Shown one piece after another: positions 18,783-27,500 of a stretch of DNA of 27,500 bases (positions within the stretch are counted from its first letter, which is position 1; every line of letters starts with the position of its first letter). The translations under genes were made by a program, and so were the position numbers. The notes under the pieces were generated by a model. It ran no database searches. It saw only the letters and a list, made by a program, of their open reading frames with translations, and had not been told where the DNA came from. Location: assembly GCA_030674185.1 (NCBI GenBank), contig CM060312.1, positions 49,382,307 through 49,409,806 of the forward strand, read 5' to 3'. The stretch comes from Monoplex corrugatus. Taxonomy: Eukaryota; Mollusca; Gastropoda; Littorinimorpha; Ranellidae.

Positions 18783-18890
18783 CACTTCTTTAGACTACAA
18801 AAGCAGATTCAAACGGACAGCTTCTTGAATTTGCAGTAACCTCAGTAATGGGCAGAGATAGCCATGGGGTGTTGTTCGACATTTGGACGT

Positions 18891-19786
18891 CATCATCAAG
18901 TGCTCTGCCGCATGCCATTGCGATCATGGCCCTCCATATGCATCTATCTCTTGTTGCCGCAAGCACATCCTCCACCCTCCCTGTCCTCAGCCACCCTGCA
19001 AGTCCGTCCAGTATTTTCTCCCTGGGTCTCCCTGGTGCCCCCTTTCCTCATAAAATGACCTATTAAATATTGCTTGTCTTTTCCTAATCTTCCTTATCAA
19101 TGATCTTCTTGTGTCTGCCTCCATCAAGACACTCTCTTTTGTTTTCTTTGCTGTCATTGGAACTTTCAACATTCTTCTTAGAAACCACATCTCGGCTACC
19201 TCAATCTTTTACTGGTTTTCTGTTGACTGTCCACGTCTCACAACCGTATAATATTATCGGTTGTATATAACATTCAAGAACTCTCTTTCTGATGTTAATT
19301 GATAGGCATTTGTTGGTAAGACTGCTTTTCATCTTCTTGAATGCTGTTTTGGCTTGGCCGATTCTGCTGGTTATTTCTGATATGCATCTGCCGTCTGTTG
19401 AGATGATCGTTCCCAGATATTTAAACTTATCAACCTTTCTCAAGGTTGTGCCATTTGCTGTTATTTTGCATGAAGGGATTTCATGTTTTTATCTGATTAC
19501 CTTGACTTCAGTCTTCTTATAATTTAGCTCCAACCCTTTATTTTTGCTTTCTAATTTTATTATATTCACAAGGTTTTTTAGGTTCTTTTCATTTGCTGCA
19601 ATTAGCATGGTGTCATCTGCGTAACGAATGTTGTTTATCATTTTTCCTCCAACCTTTAATCCAGCGTATTCTTCTAGGTTTCTAATGATGTTTTCGCTGT
19701 AAAGAGAAAACAGATCTGGTGATGGAACACAACGTTGCCTGACTCCTCTTTTGATATTTTGGAAAGAGCTTATATACATTTACATT
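18891..19786 (-). mobile_element. RTE-like LINE, 5'-truncated, copy C
   Basis: Read leftwards from 19786. The protein begins inside the reverse transcriptase with IKRGVRQRCVPSPDLFSLYS, then NIRYADDTMLIA with the catalytic YADD at 19623-19612, SKNKGLELNYKKTE, then KFKYLGTIISTDGRCISEI and YIQPIILYGCETWTV (19443-19204), then EMWFLRRMLKVPMTAKKTKE (19190 onwards), and degraded sequence to GAGCACTTGATGATGA at 18905-18891. The block order fits the RTE/BovB clade. CATTTGGACGT at 18880-18890 and 19787-19797 is the 11-bp target-site duplication; the insertion is 896 bp. The single unoccupied target is visible at 20778-20788. Confidence 0.93.
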
Positions 19787-19945
19787 CATTTGGACGTGTT
19801 GTATAGCAATACCCAAGTCCTGTATTCTCCTGGCTGAAGTAGCTACTGCTGATGTTATCATTTGCACAGGAGGAGGAGCCTGATGAGGAATGGAGTAGTT
19901 ATGATTCAAAACTGGGGTATCAAATGAGGCTAAACTGAACAGTCA

Positions 19946-20905
19946 CTTCAGAAATGTATGCCAGCACAACTTTGAAGGTAAGGAGTTAGGAAAGTTTTGA
20001 AGGTTCACTTCACTGGCAGTTCCATTGCAGGGTGTCTAAGGTTTGTAAACCGGAGATGAATTTTTGTCTCGCTCTCACGTAATGACTCGGGAAACTGATT
20101 TACCATTTCTTTGAGGAGCGATTATCAGGAAGATGTTTCACCCTCGGCACGTATTTGATGTTTGGAAATTGCATAGAGAGGTATTCTTTATTGTTGCTGT
20201 TGTTTTCGGGGCTGCATTTATGTAACAGTTGCATTTTTGTGGCTTTACGTTCACGATGTAGACACATGAAAGGCCAAAGATGTTCAAACTTTTAAGCTTC
20301 TCTTCCATCAGACAGAGAGAAGATGTCCTTGTTTCCAAAGTTTTCTTTACACCGGAGAGGAAGATCCTTTTTTCACTGAATGCCCATAGGTTGAATAATT
20401 AACAAAAGAAATTGAATAAGTAAAAAGGAAATCATTTGAAAAGGTTGTAATTTTATGTCGAAGAAATAAGATTTTCTCCCCTTCGACATTATCTCCACAT
20501 GCAAACGACATTAGAAACTGGTTAAACATTGCTGGTTAACGCCGTTGGGGTTAGGATGGATCGTTAGCATGGAACTGTTTACCCAGAAAAAAAAAACATC
20601 ATTAGCTTTTTTATAGGTTCGCATCGCTTGCTTTTCCTTTTTTTCTACTCTTTATTTTCTTTTCTTTTCTGTCTTTCTTTTCTTTTTTACATCACAGCAG
20701 TGGCATTCAAGGGTTGTCTTGTTGGATGCGTAGTGAGTTCAGTAATTGCCAGAACAAGCCTGTGGGATGCTGTGTGACATTTGGACGTATTGTGTAATAA
20801 TGCCCCAATCTAATGCTCTTCTTACCAGATCAGTTGCTATCGTAATGATGCTGAGGAGGATCATGGTGAAGAAATGCATGGTGGGTATTCAAGTATGAAT
20901 TGTGC
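19946..20905. repeat. Segmental tandem duplication, unit 2 (no RTE insertion)
   Basis: Diverged partner of 17821-19940, with the anchors listed there. It keeps the uninterrupted target GACATTTGGACGTATTGTGT at 20776-20795. No open frame is conserved between the two units, so there is no sign that they encode a protein. Confidence 0.72.
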
Positions 20906-20909
20906 ACCA

Positions 20910-21282
20910 GTCGCCATGGTGTGGTGGTTAACGCAACGGACTATCGATTGGAAAGTTGTGAGTTCGAATCCCCATCAATCCATCAAAAATCACTATGGGA
21001 TTTTTCGGCTCTAACCGGCTCCCACCAGACTTGGGCGTGCTCTGGGCTCACTGGGAAAGCTGGGACCACACCATCGAGTCTCATCCACTTCACAGATGCG
21101 TCATTGAGGGTGTTGCTCAAATCTTCTGACCAGTACCGCAGGTGTCTGTATCTCTCGGGCCTGGTTGACGCCAGGATCTATTATGATAGTAAGCGTAGAG
21201 TACAGCCCTGTCACGCAGTCTCAATCCTAGATGGAAGTCCATAGCATCATGATTATCATCTTCATCAACATCAACATCATCG
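20910..21282 (+). mobile_element. tRNA-derived SINE
   Basis: The head from 20910 has a tRNA-like promoter. The A box is TGGTGTGGTGGTTA at 20917-20930, resembling the D-arm of Glu/Asp/Gly-type tRNAs, and the B box is AGTTCGAATCC at 20961-20971, one base from the consensus. A tRNA-unrelated body of about 250 bp follows, and the element ends in an ATC/AAC-rich tail at 21244-21282. It would be transcribed by RNA polymerase III and mobilised by a partner LINE. The tail resembles that of the LINE at 25645-27258. No clear target-site duplication was found. Confidence 0.82.
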
Positions 21283-21540
21283 CATTGTTAAAAAAAAAAC
21301 GCACTTGCTTCTATGGCCATTAAGATGGCGTAGAAAATGGGACAAGAAAATAAAAAAAATGGTGAGCATATAGGAGCCTTCCTGAGTGTAAAAACATCTG
21401 AATTATGCAGATGGTGTTAGTGGATAATAGTGTTATCAGACTGTGATTCCTGAACTCAACTAACGACGCTGATGTCGCTCTGGTTGCAATTAAATTCTTT
21501 GTTTTTTTACATGTATATGTGCATGGCATTTGCATTTTCA

Positions 21541-22083
21541 TTATTATTGTTTTGTTGTTGTTGTTGTTTGAAGCCCAGCCGACTTTGCAGAGCTATATCA
21601 GCGCTTCTACCATTTCCAAACGTACACAAAACTGAAAACAAAATGAAAAGAAAATTAAATCACAGTCAATGCATTCGCGCACATAATCTAAGAATATGCC
21701 CTTGGGTTGACCATTCCGCCAATGTATCACCAGAGAGTTGGGAAAAAAGCCTGAAGGTAAATGCACATATAACGAAAAGACTAAAACATGCATAAAAATT
21801 GTCTAAATTACCTTGCTTCTGCACGTCATATTTCCTTGGAGCCAAAATGCACTTAATACATGTACCCAGGTATCAGTCCTAAGAGTGATTATTCAAGGCT
21901 TTATAGAACACATACAGGTGAAATGGACCAGCAAGGCAAAGGATGATAGGTAGAGATGACACAAAGCCAAGGAACAAGGCAAAGACAAAGAGAGTGACAG
22001 AAAAGATGAAATATCTAGCACAAAATTTCCAGAAGGTTGGAAAACTATTTACACTGAAATAGCCCTCTGTATCCCCACGGGGG
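21541..22083 (-). mobile_element. 540-bp dispersed retroposon, copy 4
   Basis: Near full-length in reverse orientation. The left edge is the tail (TTGTTGTTGTTGTTTGAAGC), followed by CCAGCCGACTTTGCAGAGC, CAATGCATTCGCGCACATAA, AACACATACAGGTGAAATGG and TGACAGAAAAGATGAAAT, ending at TATCCCCACGGG. It is diverged from copy 1 by many substitutions. Confidence 0.85.
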
Positions 22084-22790
22084 AAATCTGATTTCTTTTC
22101 AGATGAGGCTGAGGATGAATCTGTTCAAGGGTGATGCCTGAAACCGTCTTTTGTATCAATTAAAGATATAACGCAACAGTGATTATTCTAGATTTAGACT
22201 GTCATTTTAATGTTTTTAAACTCCAAACCTATGTCTCTTTTGCGAAGATTATTTCTGACGATATTCTTTCTGCCATGAAGAATCAGAATGGTTTAAACTG
22301 AAAACTGAATACCATCTGGAGTAATTACTGCGGCCGGAAAAATCAACGAATAGTAAAAAAAAAAAAATAAACATGAAGGAAACTGATCTATGTTTCCAAA
22401 AGACGAAGAAGTCAAGGACCCGACAAAAGTGTTGCCACAAATGTATTGCCTACTTTCACTATTGTACAATTGACATAGCAAGTACCTGTTATCTCAGAAT
22501 GCGGCCCCAGAAAATGCAACTGATCTTAGGAAACTGTTCAGTGAGTAGTTTACCAAGTGGTCGCATGTACTGCTTAAAGTTTGAATAACAATTGTTCATA
22601 AATAGCTGAGATAGAAGTACCTACATTTTGGCATTTCTGGCGTTCCAGTCAGGTTTTGTTTTTCTCAAAAGATCAGCGCATCCTTCCAAGGTATTGACAA
22701 CTGAGCTGGGTGCGTGTATGCACGTTATTCTAGCCCACAGTCTGTAGGCAAAATAATGTTGCTGCACGCTTTGCGTACTGCCATCAGGTA
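22084..22790. other. No recognisable feature
   Basis: Unique-looking A/T-rich sequence. A run of 13 A lies near 22355. No gene or repeat family can be assigned. Confidence 0.45.
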
Positions 22791-22833
22791 ATGGAGGAGA
22801 GAGAGAGATAGAGAGAGAAAGAGAGAAAGAGAG

Positions 22834-22874
<41 letters not shown>

Positions 22875-22876
22875 GA

Positions 22877-22914
<38 letters not shown>

Positions 22915-22936
22915 GAGAGAATGGAGAGGGAGGGGG
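22791..22936. repeat. (GA)n/GAAAGA microsatellite
   Basis: Purine-only tract of GAGA and GAAAGA units. Confidence 0.95.
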
Positions 22937-22959
22937 AAAAGGCACGAATTTCTTGAAAA

Positions 22960-23123
22960 TGTACCGACCGATTAGACAGAAAAACTCAAAGGAAGAGCGA
23001 ACACAGAAAAAAAAGACACAAAAATGAAAATAGAAATAATAGAAAAAGAGGAAACTCCTAGCACAGCGGTTTTAGTAGAGTGAATGTCATTAACACTGAA
23101 AGAGCCCTGGCATCCCCTAAGGT
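22960..23123 (-). mobile_element. 540-bp dispersed retroposon, copy 5, 5' fragment
   Basis: The reverse complement retains only the 5' part of the family. On the plus strand GAGGAAACTCCTAGCACAG, AACACTGAAAGAGCCC and GGCATCCCC correspond to the same region of copies 3 and 4. It is strongly diverged. Confidence 0.62.
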
Positions 23124-23248
23124 GGACACTGGTCCATCTACTGGACCAGCGTAACTGGACCTTAACAACTGGGGCATTAGAAACAAGTGAGGCGTTTCTT
23201 TCAGACACTTTTTGATAAAATTTTGATGGAAGGAAAACTATACATACT

Positions 23249-23545
23249 GGCCTTTGTCAAGCGTCAGATCACAGACAAACACAAGTGTTCGTTTGTTTGT
23301 GATCTGACGCTTGACCTACCTGTGTTTGTTTGTTTGTGATCTGACGCTTGACCTACCTGTGTTTGTTTGTTTGTGATCTGACGCTTGACCTACCTGTGTT
23401 TGTTTGTTTGTGATCTGACGCTTGACCTACCTGTGTTTGTTTGTTTGTGATCTGACGCTTGACCTACCTGTGTTTGTTTGTTTGTGATCTGACGCTTGAC
23501 AAAGGCCAGTTGGCCAAAAATTTGCGCCTGTCTTGTTTTGTTGTA
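23249..23545 (+). repeat. 37-bp tandem array of the GATCTGACGCTTGAC repeat, with an inverted part-copy
   Basis: Six units of 37 bp run 23284-23505. Five end CTTGACCTACC. The sixth instead reads on into CTTGACAAAGGCC, AGTTGGCC and AAAAATTTGCGCCTGTC, which is the fuller form found at 11889-11958. Directly before the array (23249-23283) a part-copy lies in inverted orientation (GGCCTTTGTCAAGCGTCAGA). The inner units are almost identical, so the expansion is recent. Confidence 0.92.
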
Positions 23546-24404
23546 TTAAATTCGCGTTCTTAATCTTTTTTCGTGTTTTTTTTGTTCTGGTTCCTGTTTG
23601 CTTGAACGCGGGCAGTCACACTTGTTCCGGATTTCATAAACTTGACAGTTGTCAATCGATGTGTTTAAGCACTGTCTGATTTTACAACATAGATCAGAAA
23701 AAATAACTAATGCTAAAACAAATTTCAAACTGCACGATTTCACACGGAAATGGGTTGCTTATAAGGACATTGAAAATGAAGATGTTCAACTGTGAAGCGT
23801 GTGACTTTTCTGGCTGCTTTTGTTGATGAAATTGAATTCTTTAGTTCTGACGCTAACTTAAAGCATAATTTTAACTAAAAGAACGACCATTTACAGCTGA
23901 GATTCTCTGTATGTAATTATATCTGTACGTACGTCAAATCCTTTTACTCTAACTGTCTGCAAAATAGATTTTTTCCCTTTTATTGGTTTTTTTCACACAT
24001 GCAATCGCGTGCTCATTTTTGTCTCAGAAATATATGTTGACCTATCTATATAGGTATTAAGTAGATGTATATACAGGTATGAGCACCTGTTTTGACACGG
24101 GCATTTTAGTTCATTGTTTGCTTTTTTAGTCGTAAAACTTTGAAAATGATTGAAGACAAGTCTAGCAAAAAAATAACCTTGCTCAGGCAATGCTCATGCC
24201 AGCATATTCATTGTCTGGATTACAGAGCCTTGTCTTCCATGAGAAAGTTTTTGGAGTTAAATTTTTTTTTTATTTAAAAGCAGAGTAGCAGGGTGGAGAG
24301 GAACTGCGGCAATCTTCCAAATCATGATACAAAGACAGGGGAAAAACACATTACTTTAACTGGATTTAGTAGATTTTTGGGGTCAGATCAGGTGGGGGTA
24401 GATC
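23546..24404. other. No recognisable feature
   Basis: Unique-looking A/T-rich sequence with no supported gene or repeat. Confidence 0.45.
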
Positions 24405-24642
24405 TCTTTCTTTCTTCTTTCCTTTTTCTTCGTTTTTTTTTTTTTTTTTACCTTTTATTTTGTGTCAAATTTGCTATTGTTTTTGTTTCTGTTAAATAAG
24501 TTTTAATTACTTATTCATGTTTGGGGGAGGGGGGTACATTTTTTTTTCTTCTTCGATTTAGGTTTGCTGTTTTTCTTCTTTCCAGTTATGCTCTTCTCTC
24601 TCTCTCTCTCCTCTCTTCTCTCTCTCTCTCTCTCTCCTCTCA

Positions 24643-24674
<32 letters not shown>

Positions 24675-24734
24675 CTGTGTGCGCGCGTGTGTTTGTTCCT
24701 AATTTAATGTCTTTTCACTATGAGTGATATTAGA

Positions 24735-24807
<73 letters not shown>
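24405..24807. repeat. T-rich tract, (CT)n and (GT)n microsatellites
   Basis: A T-rich tract near 24410-24450, CT repeats at about 24595-24673, a GTGTGCGCGCGTGTG transition, and a GT tract at 24735-24807. Confidence 0.93.
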
Positions 24808-24810
<3 letters not shown>

Positions 24811-24826
24811 AAAGTAGGATGAAAAT

Positions 24827-25145
24827 TTCATCATCATCATCATCATCATCACCAGCAGCTGCAGCAGCAGCAACAGCAACAGCATGATGATTATGATCGT
24901 GATTATGAAAACGGTGATAACAATAAAAATAGTAAAAATAACAGCAGCAGCCACAACAACAACAATAATAATCATAATAACAACAAGACTAATATAATAA
25001 TAATAATAATAATAATAATGATATAACAATATAATGATAATAATAATAATAATAATGATAATAGTAATAATGATAATGATAATAATAGTCATCACCATCA
25101 TCATCATCATAATCATAATAACAACAATAATAATAATGATAATAG
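24827..25145. repeat. Triplet simple sequence (ATC, CAG, AAT)
   Basis: ATCATC at 24829-24850, CAGCAGCAGCAACAGCAACA at about 24860-24880, then long AAT/ATAATG-rich sequence to 25145. Confidence 0.93.
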
Positions 25146-25644
25146 TTGTGAATACTACAATTACAATAAAAATATAACCAAAGGCTATGAAAAAATAAAA
25201 CGAAAGTTTTTATAGTACCTTCGTAAATGATACTCAGCTACATGATTCTGGATATTTGATTTGTTTTCAACCCTTTGCAAACATACATTATTAAGATTAA
25301 TTTCTGAATAACTTGAATGACAAAGCAACTGAAAAGAACATTTCATTAAGAATAAACTCTCCATTATTCGAGGTCTATTTATTTTCTTGGACAAAATAAG
25401 ATTTCAAATTCCATTCTGGTGAGTTTCAACCCGATTCTGTCTCGGTATATTGTTTGAGGCAAAACACTTGGTGAAGCTACATGTACTAGCCGATGTCAAT
25501 TCATACATCTCTGACACTATACTCTGTTATCGTTTGATTCGCAACACGTTCTGACATATGTCAAGTAATGAATTTCTCATTTCCTTCTTAATCATTACTT
25601 GAGTCACAATACGTTGAAGCCTATGTCAATTCATGTATCTCTCT
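25146..25644. other. Mostly unique; degenerate direct repeats near the right end
   Basis: No gene is recognised. GATGTCAATTCATACATCTCT (near 25493) recurs as TATGTCAATTCATGTATCTC (near 25622), and CGCAACACGTTCTGACATATG resembles CACAATACGTTGAAGCCTATG. This suggests an old tandem repeat into which the downstream LINE inserted. Confidence 0.45.
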
Positions 25645-27258
25645 CAGTACTTCAGTCTTGTAATAATCACATAGGCATATCACTGCTCAGTCCCATCAGC
25701 AAGGCTTTTTGGCCGAGTGGTTCTGAAAAGACTGCAGACACTAGCAGATCACATCTATTCAGAGACCCTGAGTGGCTTCAGGACAGAGAGATCCAGCCTC
25801 GACATAATTTTATCACTCAAGCAGCTAGAGGAGGCGAGCCAAAAACAGAGACAGTCTTTATGCGTTGTCTTTGTCGACCTGACCAAAGCTTTTGACTTGG
25901 TTAGCAAGAGAGGCCTCTTCGTGCTCCTGTATACAATTGGATGCCTACCGAAGCAGCTAAGTCTCATCGTCTCCTTCCATGGCGGCATACAGGGAACAAA
26001 GCAATTTGACTGATCATCATCGGTGCCATTTTCCATTTAAAGCAAAATGAAGCAGGGCTGCGTCCTCACCCGCACGCTCTTCAGGATCCTCTTCTCCCTC
26101 TTACTGTCGTAGATTTTCGGAGCCTCTGATGATGGAGTGTACCGACACACTAGGCCCAACGACAAGCTCTTCGGTCCTGCACGTTTTCACAGCAAAAACC
26201 AAAGTGCGTCAGGTCCTGATCCAGGAGATGCTTTTTGCTGATGATGTCACCTTGGCATACCACATACATGCCTATTCTCCAGGGGCTTACCAGCTGCTAG
26301 CAAGTGCTTGCAAAGAGTTCGACCCCATCATTAGTGTGAAGAAGACAAAGATCTGGGTCAGAGCATCAGCGAAGATCCCAATATCAGCAACTCCGATCAC
26401 ACCCTGAACGTGGTAAATGAATTCATCAGTATAGTATCGACAAGCATCCAGCAACCTGTCTCTCAGCCCAGAGGTAAGCATGCGGATAGGTAAAGCTGCC
26501 GCTGCCATGGCCAAGCGGTCCAAGAGAGTGTAGGGAAAACAACAAGCTCACCACAGCTACTAAGGTCAGAACATTCAAAACCTGCGCACTGAATACCTTT
26601 TGGTCCATGGCAATGAGAGCTGGACAATCTACATGAGCCAAGAGCACCACCTCAGTAGCTTTCACCTGCAGTGCTTGTGTAAGATCATGGACATTCCTGG
26701 AAGGACTTGTACTAAACAAGGATGTCCTGGACCAGTCCAAAATGCCGAGCATATATGCTCTCTTCTCGTCATAAAGCCTGCGCTGGGTTGGTCATAACTA
26801 CCGCATGCAGGATGGCAATGTCCCACAATTGTACAAGGTATCCTGTAGGTAGAGCTCGCCGTAGAATCTCAGCCAGCAGGGCGTCAACGTCTGCGATACA
26901 GGGACATCAGCAAACGTAGTCTGACGTCTGCGGATATGGATGTGATCATTTGGGAAAAGACAGCCACAAACCGCTGTTCTCTGGCGACACACTGTGCGTG
27001 CAGGCATCGTCACTGAAGAGGAGAAATGGACTCGACAGAGGAGGACAGCTGCTGCAGCGACCACCTATCCACAGCCTGTAGCCTTCATGTGCAGCGGCTG
27101 TGCCAAGGACCGTCAATGAAGAATTGGCCTATTCAGCCACAGCTGGCGCTGTTCCAAATCGAACTGACACCTAACCTGGGCACATCCGTAGTCTAATCAG
27201 ACAAAGCCATCATCATCATCATCATCAACATCATCATCATCATCCTCATCATCACCAC
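25645..27258 (+). mobile_element. Decayed non-LTR retrotransposon with zinc-finger-like C-terminus and ATC tail
   Basis: The relic carries many stops and frameshifts. In order: SCNNHIGISLLS (from 25648), LKRLQTLADHIY and SGFRTERSSLDIILSLKQLE, then VVFVDLTKAFDLVSKRGLF (the first catalytic block, about 25863-25920), MKQGCVLTRTLF (26047), MLFADDVTLAY with FADD at 26234-26245, SVKKTKIWV, then GNESWTIYMSQEHHLSSFHL (26600s), LGWS or LRWVGH-like sequence near 26785, and finally FMCSGCAKDRQ, RIGLFSHSWRC near 27085-27155, a C2HC-like finger with one stop inside. It ends in ATC repeats at 27212-27256. Animal LINEs of this layout are common, but the clade cannot be fixed by eye. The 5' part, including any endonuclease, is missing. 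Confidence 0.87.
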
Positions 27259-27500
27259 TTCGTATTGTAATTTTATTTGATTCGCCACAACTTCACTCCA
27301 CAAGCTGTGACATTTTTCATCAGCTCTATTGCGATTTTGTTTTAGTTCTGTGGAATCCTAAATCCCTTTTCTCTGGAAATCTGACTCAAACAGAAGGCGA
27401 GTCTGAAAAGTTCAGAGTGTATAGCCAGACTGATCTGTCCAGTGTCAAAGAGGCGAATGCACTCCACGTCCCTGCCGATTCAGGCCCACTGATTTCCCAT

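Larger units (their letters stand above)
17821..19940. repeat. Segmental tandem duplication, unit 1, split by an RTE insertion
   Basis: When the RTE at 18891-19786 and one 11-bp repeat are removed, this unit aligns in order with 19946-20905. Anchors are GATCATCAGAAAGACG (18169) with GATTATCAGGAAGATG (20112); TCCCCTCCAGCAATTTCTGT (18457) with TCCCCTTCGACATTATCTCC (20475); CATTGTTGATGAACGC (18507) with CATTGCTGGTTAACGC; ACATTTGGACGT (18879) with the same at 20777; and GAGGAGGAGCC with GAGGAGGATC near the right end. The function, if any, is unknown. Confidence 0.75.

Noticed and set aside
18987..19066. Host gene on the plus strand near 18850-19066
   Set aside because: The sequence is the antisense of RTE copy C; the minus-strand protein blocks explain it.
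20910..20980. Functional tRNA gene
   Set aside because: A and B boxes are present, but the cloverleaf is not maintained, and a SINE body and ATC tail follow.
23284..23505. CRISPR-like array
   Set aside because: The 37-bp units are contiguous with no spacers, and the genome is eukaryotic.

Overview
This is eukaryotic, most likely molluscan (probably marine gastropod) genomic DNA. The reasons are long CA/GT, CT/GA and triplet microsatellites, animal-type LINEs of an RTE-like and a CR1/L2-like kind, a tRNA-headed SINE, a splice-acceptor-like site, and a MAM-domain membrane-protein gene. There are no bacterial operons, ribosome binding sites, rRNA genes, stand-alone tRNA genes or CRISPR arrays. 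The species assignment is inference.

Layout. 1-7.2 kb is gene-poor. It holds two copies of a small TTAA-flanked inverted-repeat element (53-197 and 5062-5215), a 540-bp dispersed retroposon with target-site duplications (386-924), a TTCAGT-rich satellite, a ten-unit 51-bp minisatellite (3504-4013), a 122-bp tandem duplication, a perfect 22-bp hairpin (5530-5625) and many microsatellites. 7.2-9.5 kb holds two LINEs meeting tail to tail: a 3' fragment of an RTE-like element (+) and a CR1/L2-like element (-) whose reverse transcriptase is open for 440 codons.

9.73-10.89 kb is the only convincing host gene. It encodes a signal peptide, a MAM domain, a Ser/Thr-rich stalk, a transmembrane segment and a cytoplasmic tail with three 23-residue repeats that each carry a YxxL motif, followed by two overlapping ITIM-like motifs. 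A one-base frame break separates the stalk from the transmembrane part.

10.9-17.1 kb is non-coding sequence with two more copies of the 540-bp retroposon and a second RTE fragment. 17.7-20.9 kb is an old tandem duplication of about 1 kb. One copy received an RTE insertion, while the other still shows the empty target. A tRNA-derived SINE follows the second copy. 21.5-23.6 kb has more 540-bp retroposon copies and a 37-bp tandem array ending in a motif that recurs elsewhere in the window. 24.6-25.1 kb is simple sequence, and 25.6-27.3 kb is a decayed LINE whose protein ended in a zinc-finger-like motif and whose DNA ends in an ATC tail.

The most informative points are the MAM receptor-like gene with amplified tyrosine motifs, the filled/empty-site pair for the RTE, three RTE copies each with an 11-bp target-site duplication, the TTAA mini-element, and the recurring GACAAAGG...GGCC motif, once enclosed by a perfect hairpin. 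Repeat family names were assigned by eye and are provisional.
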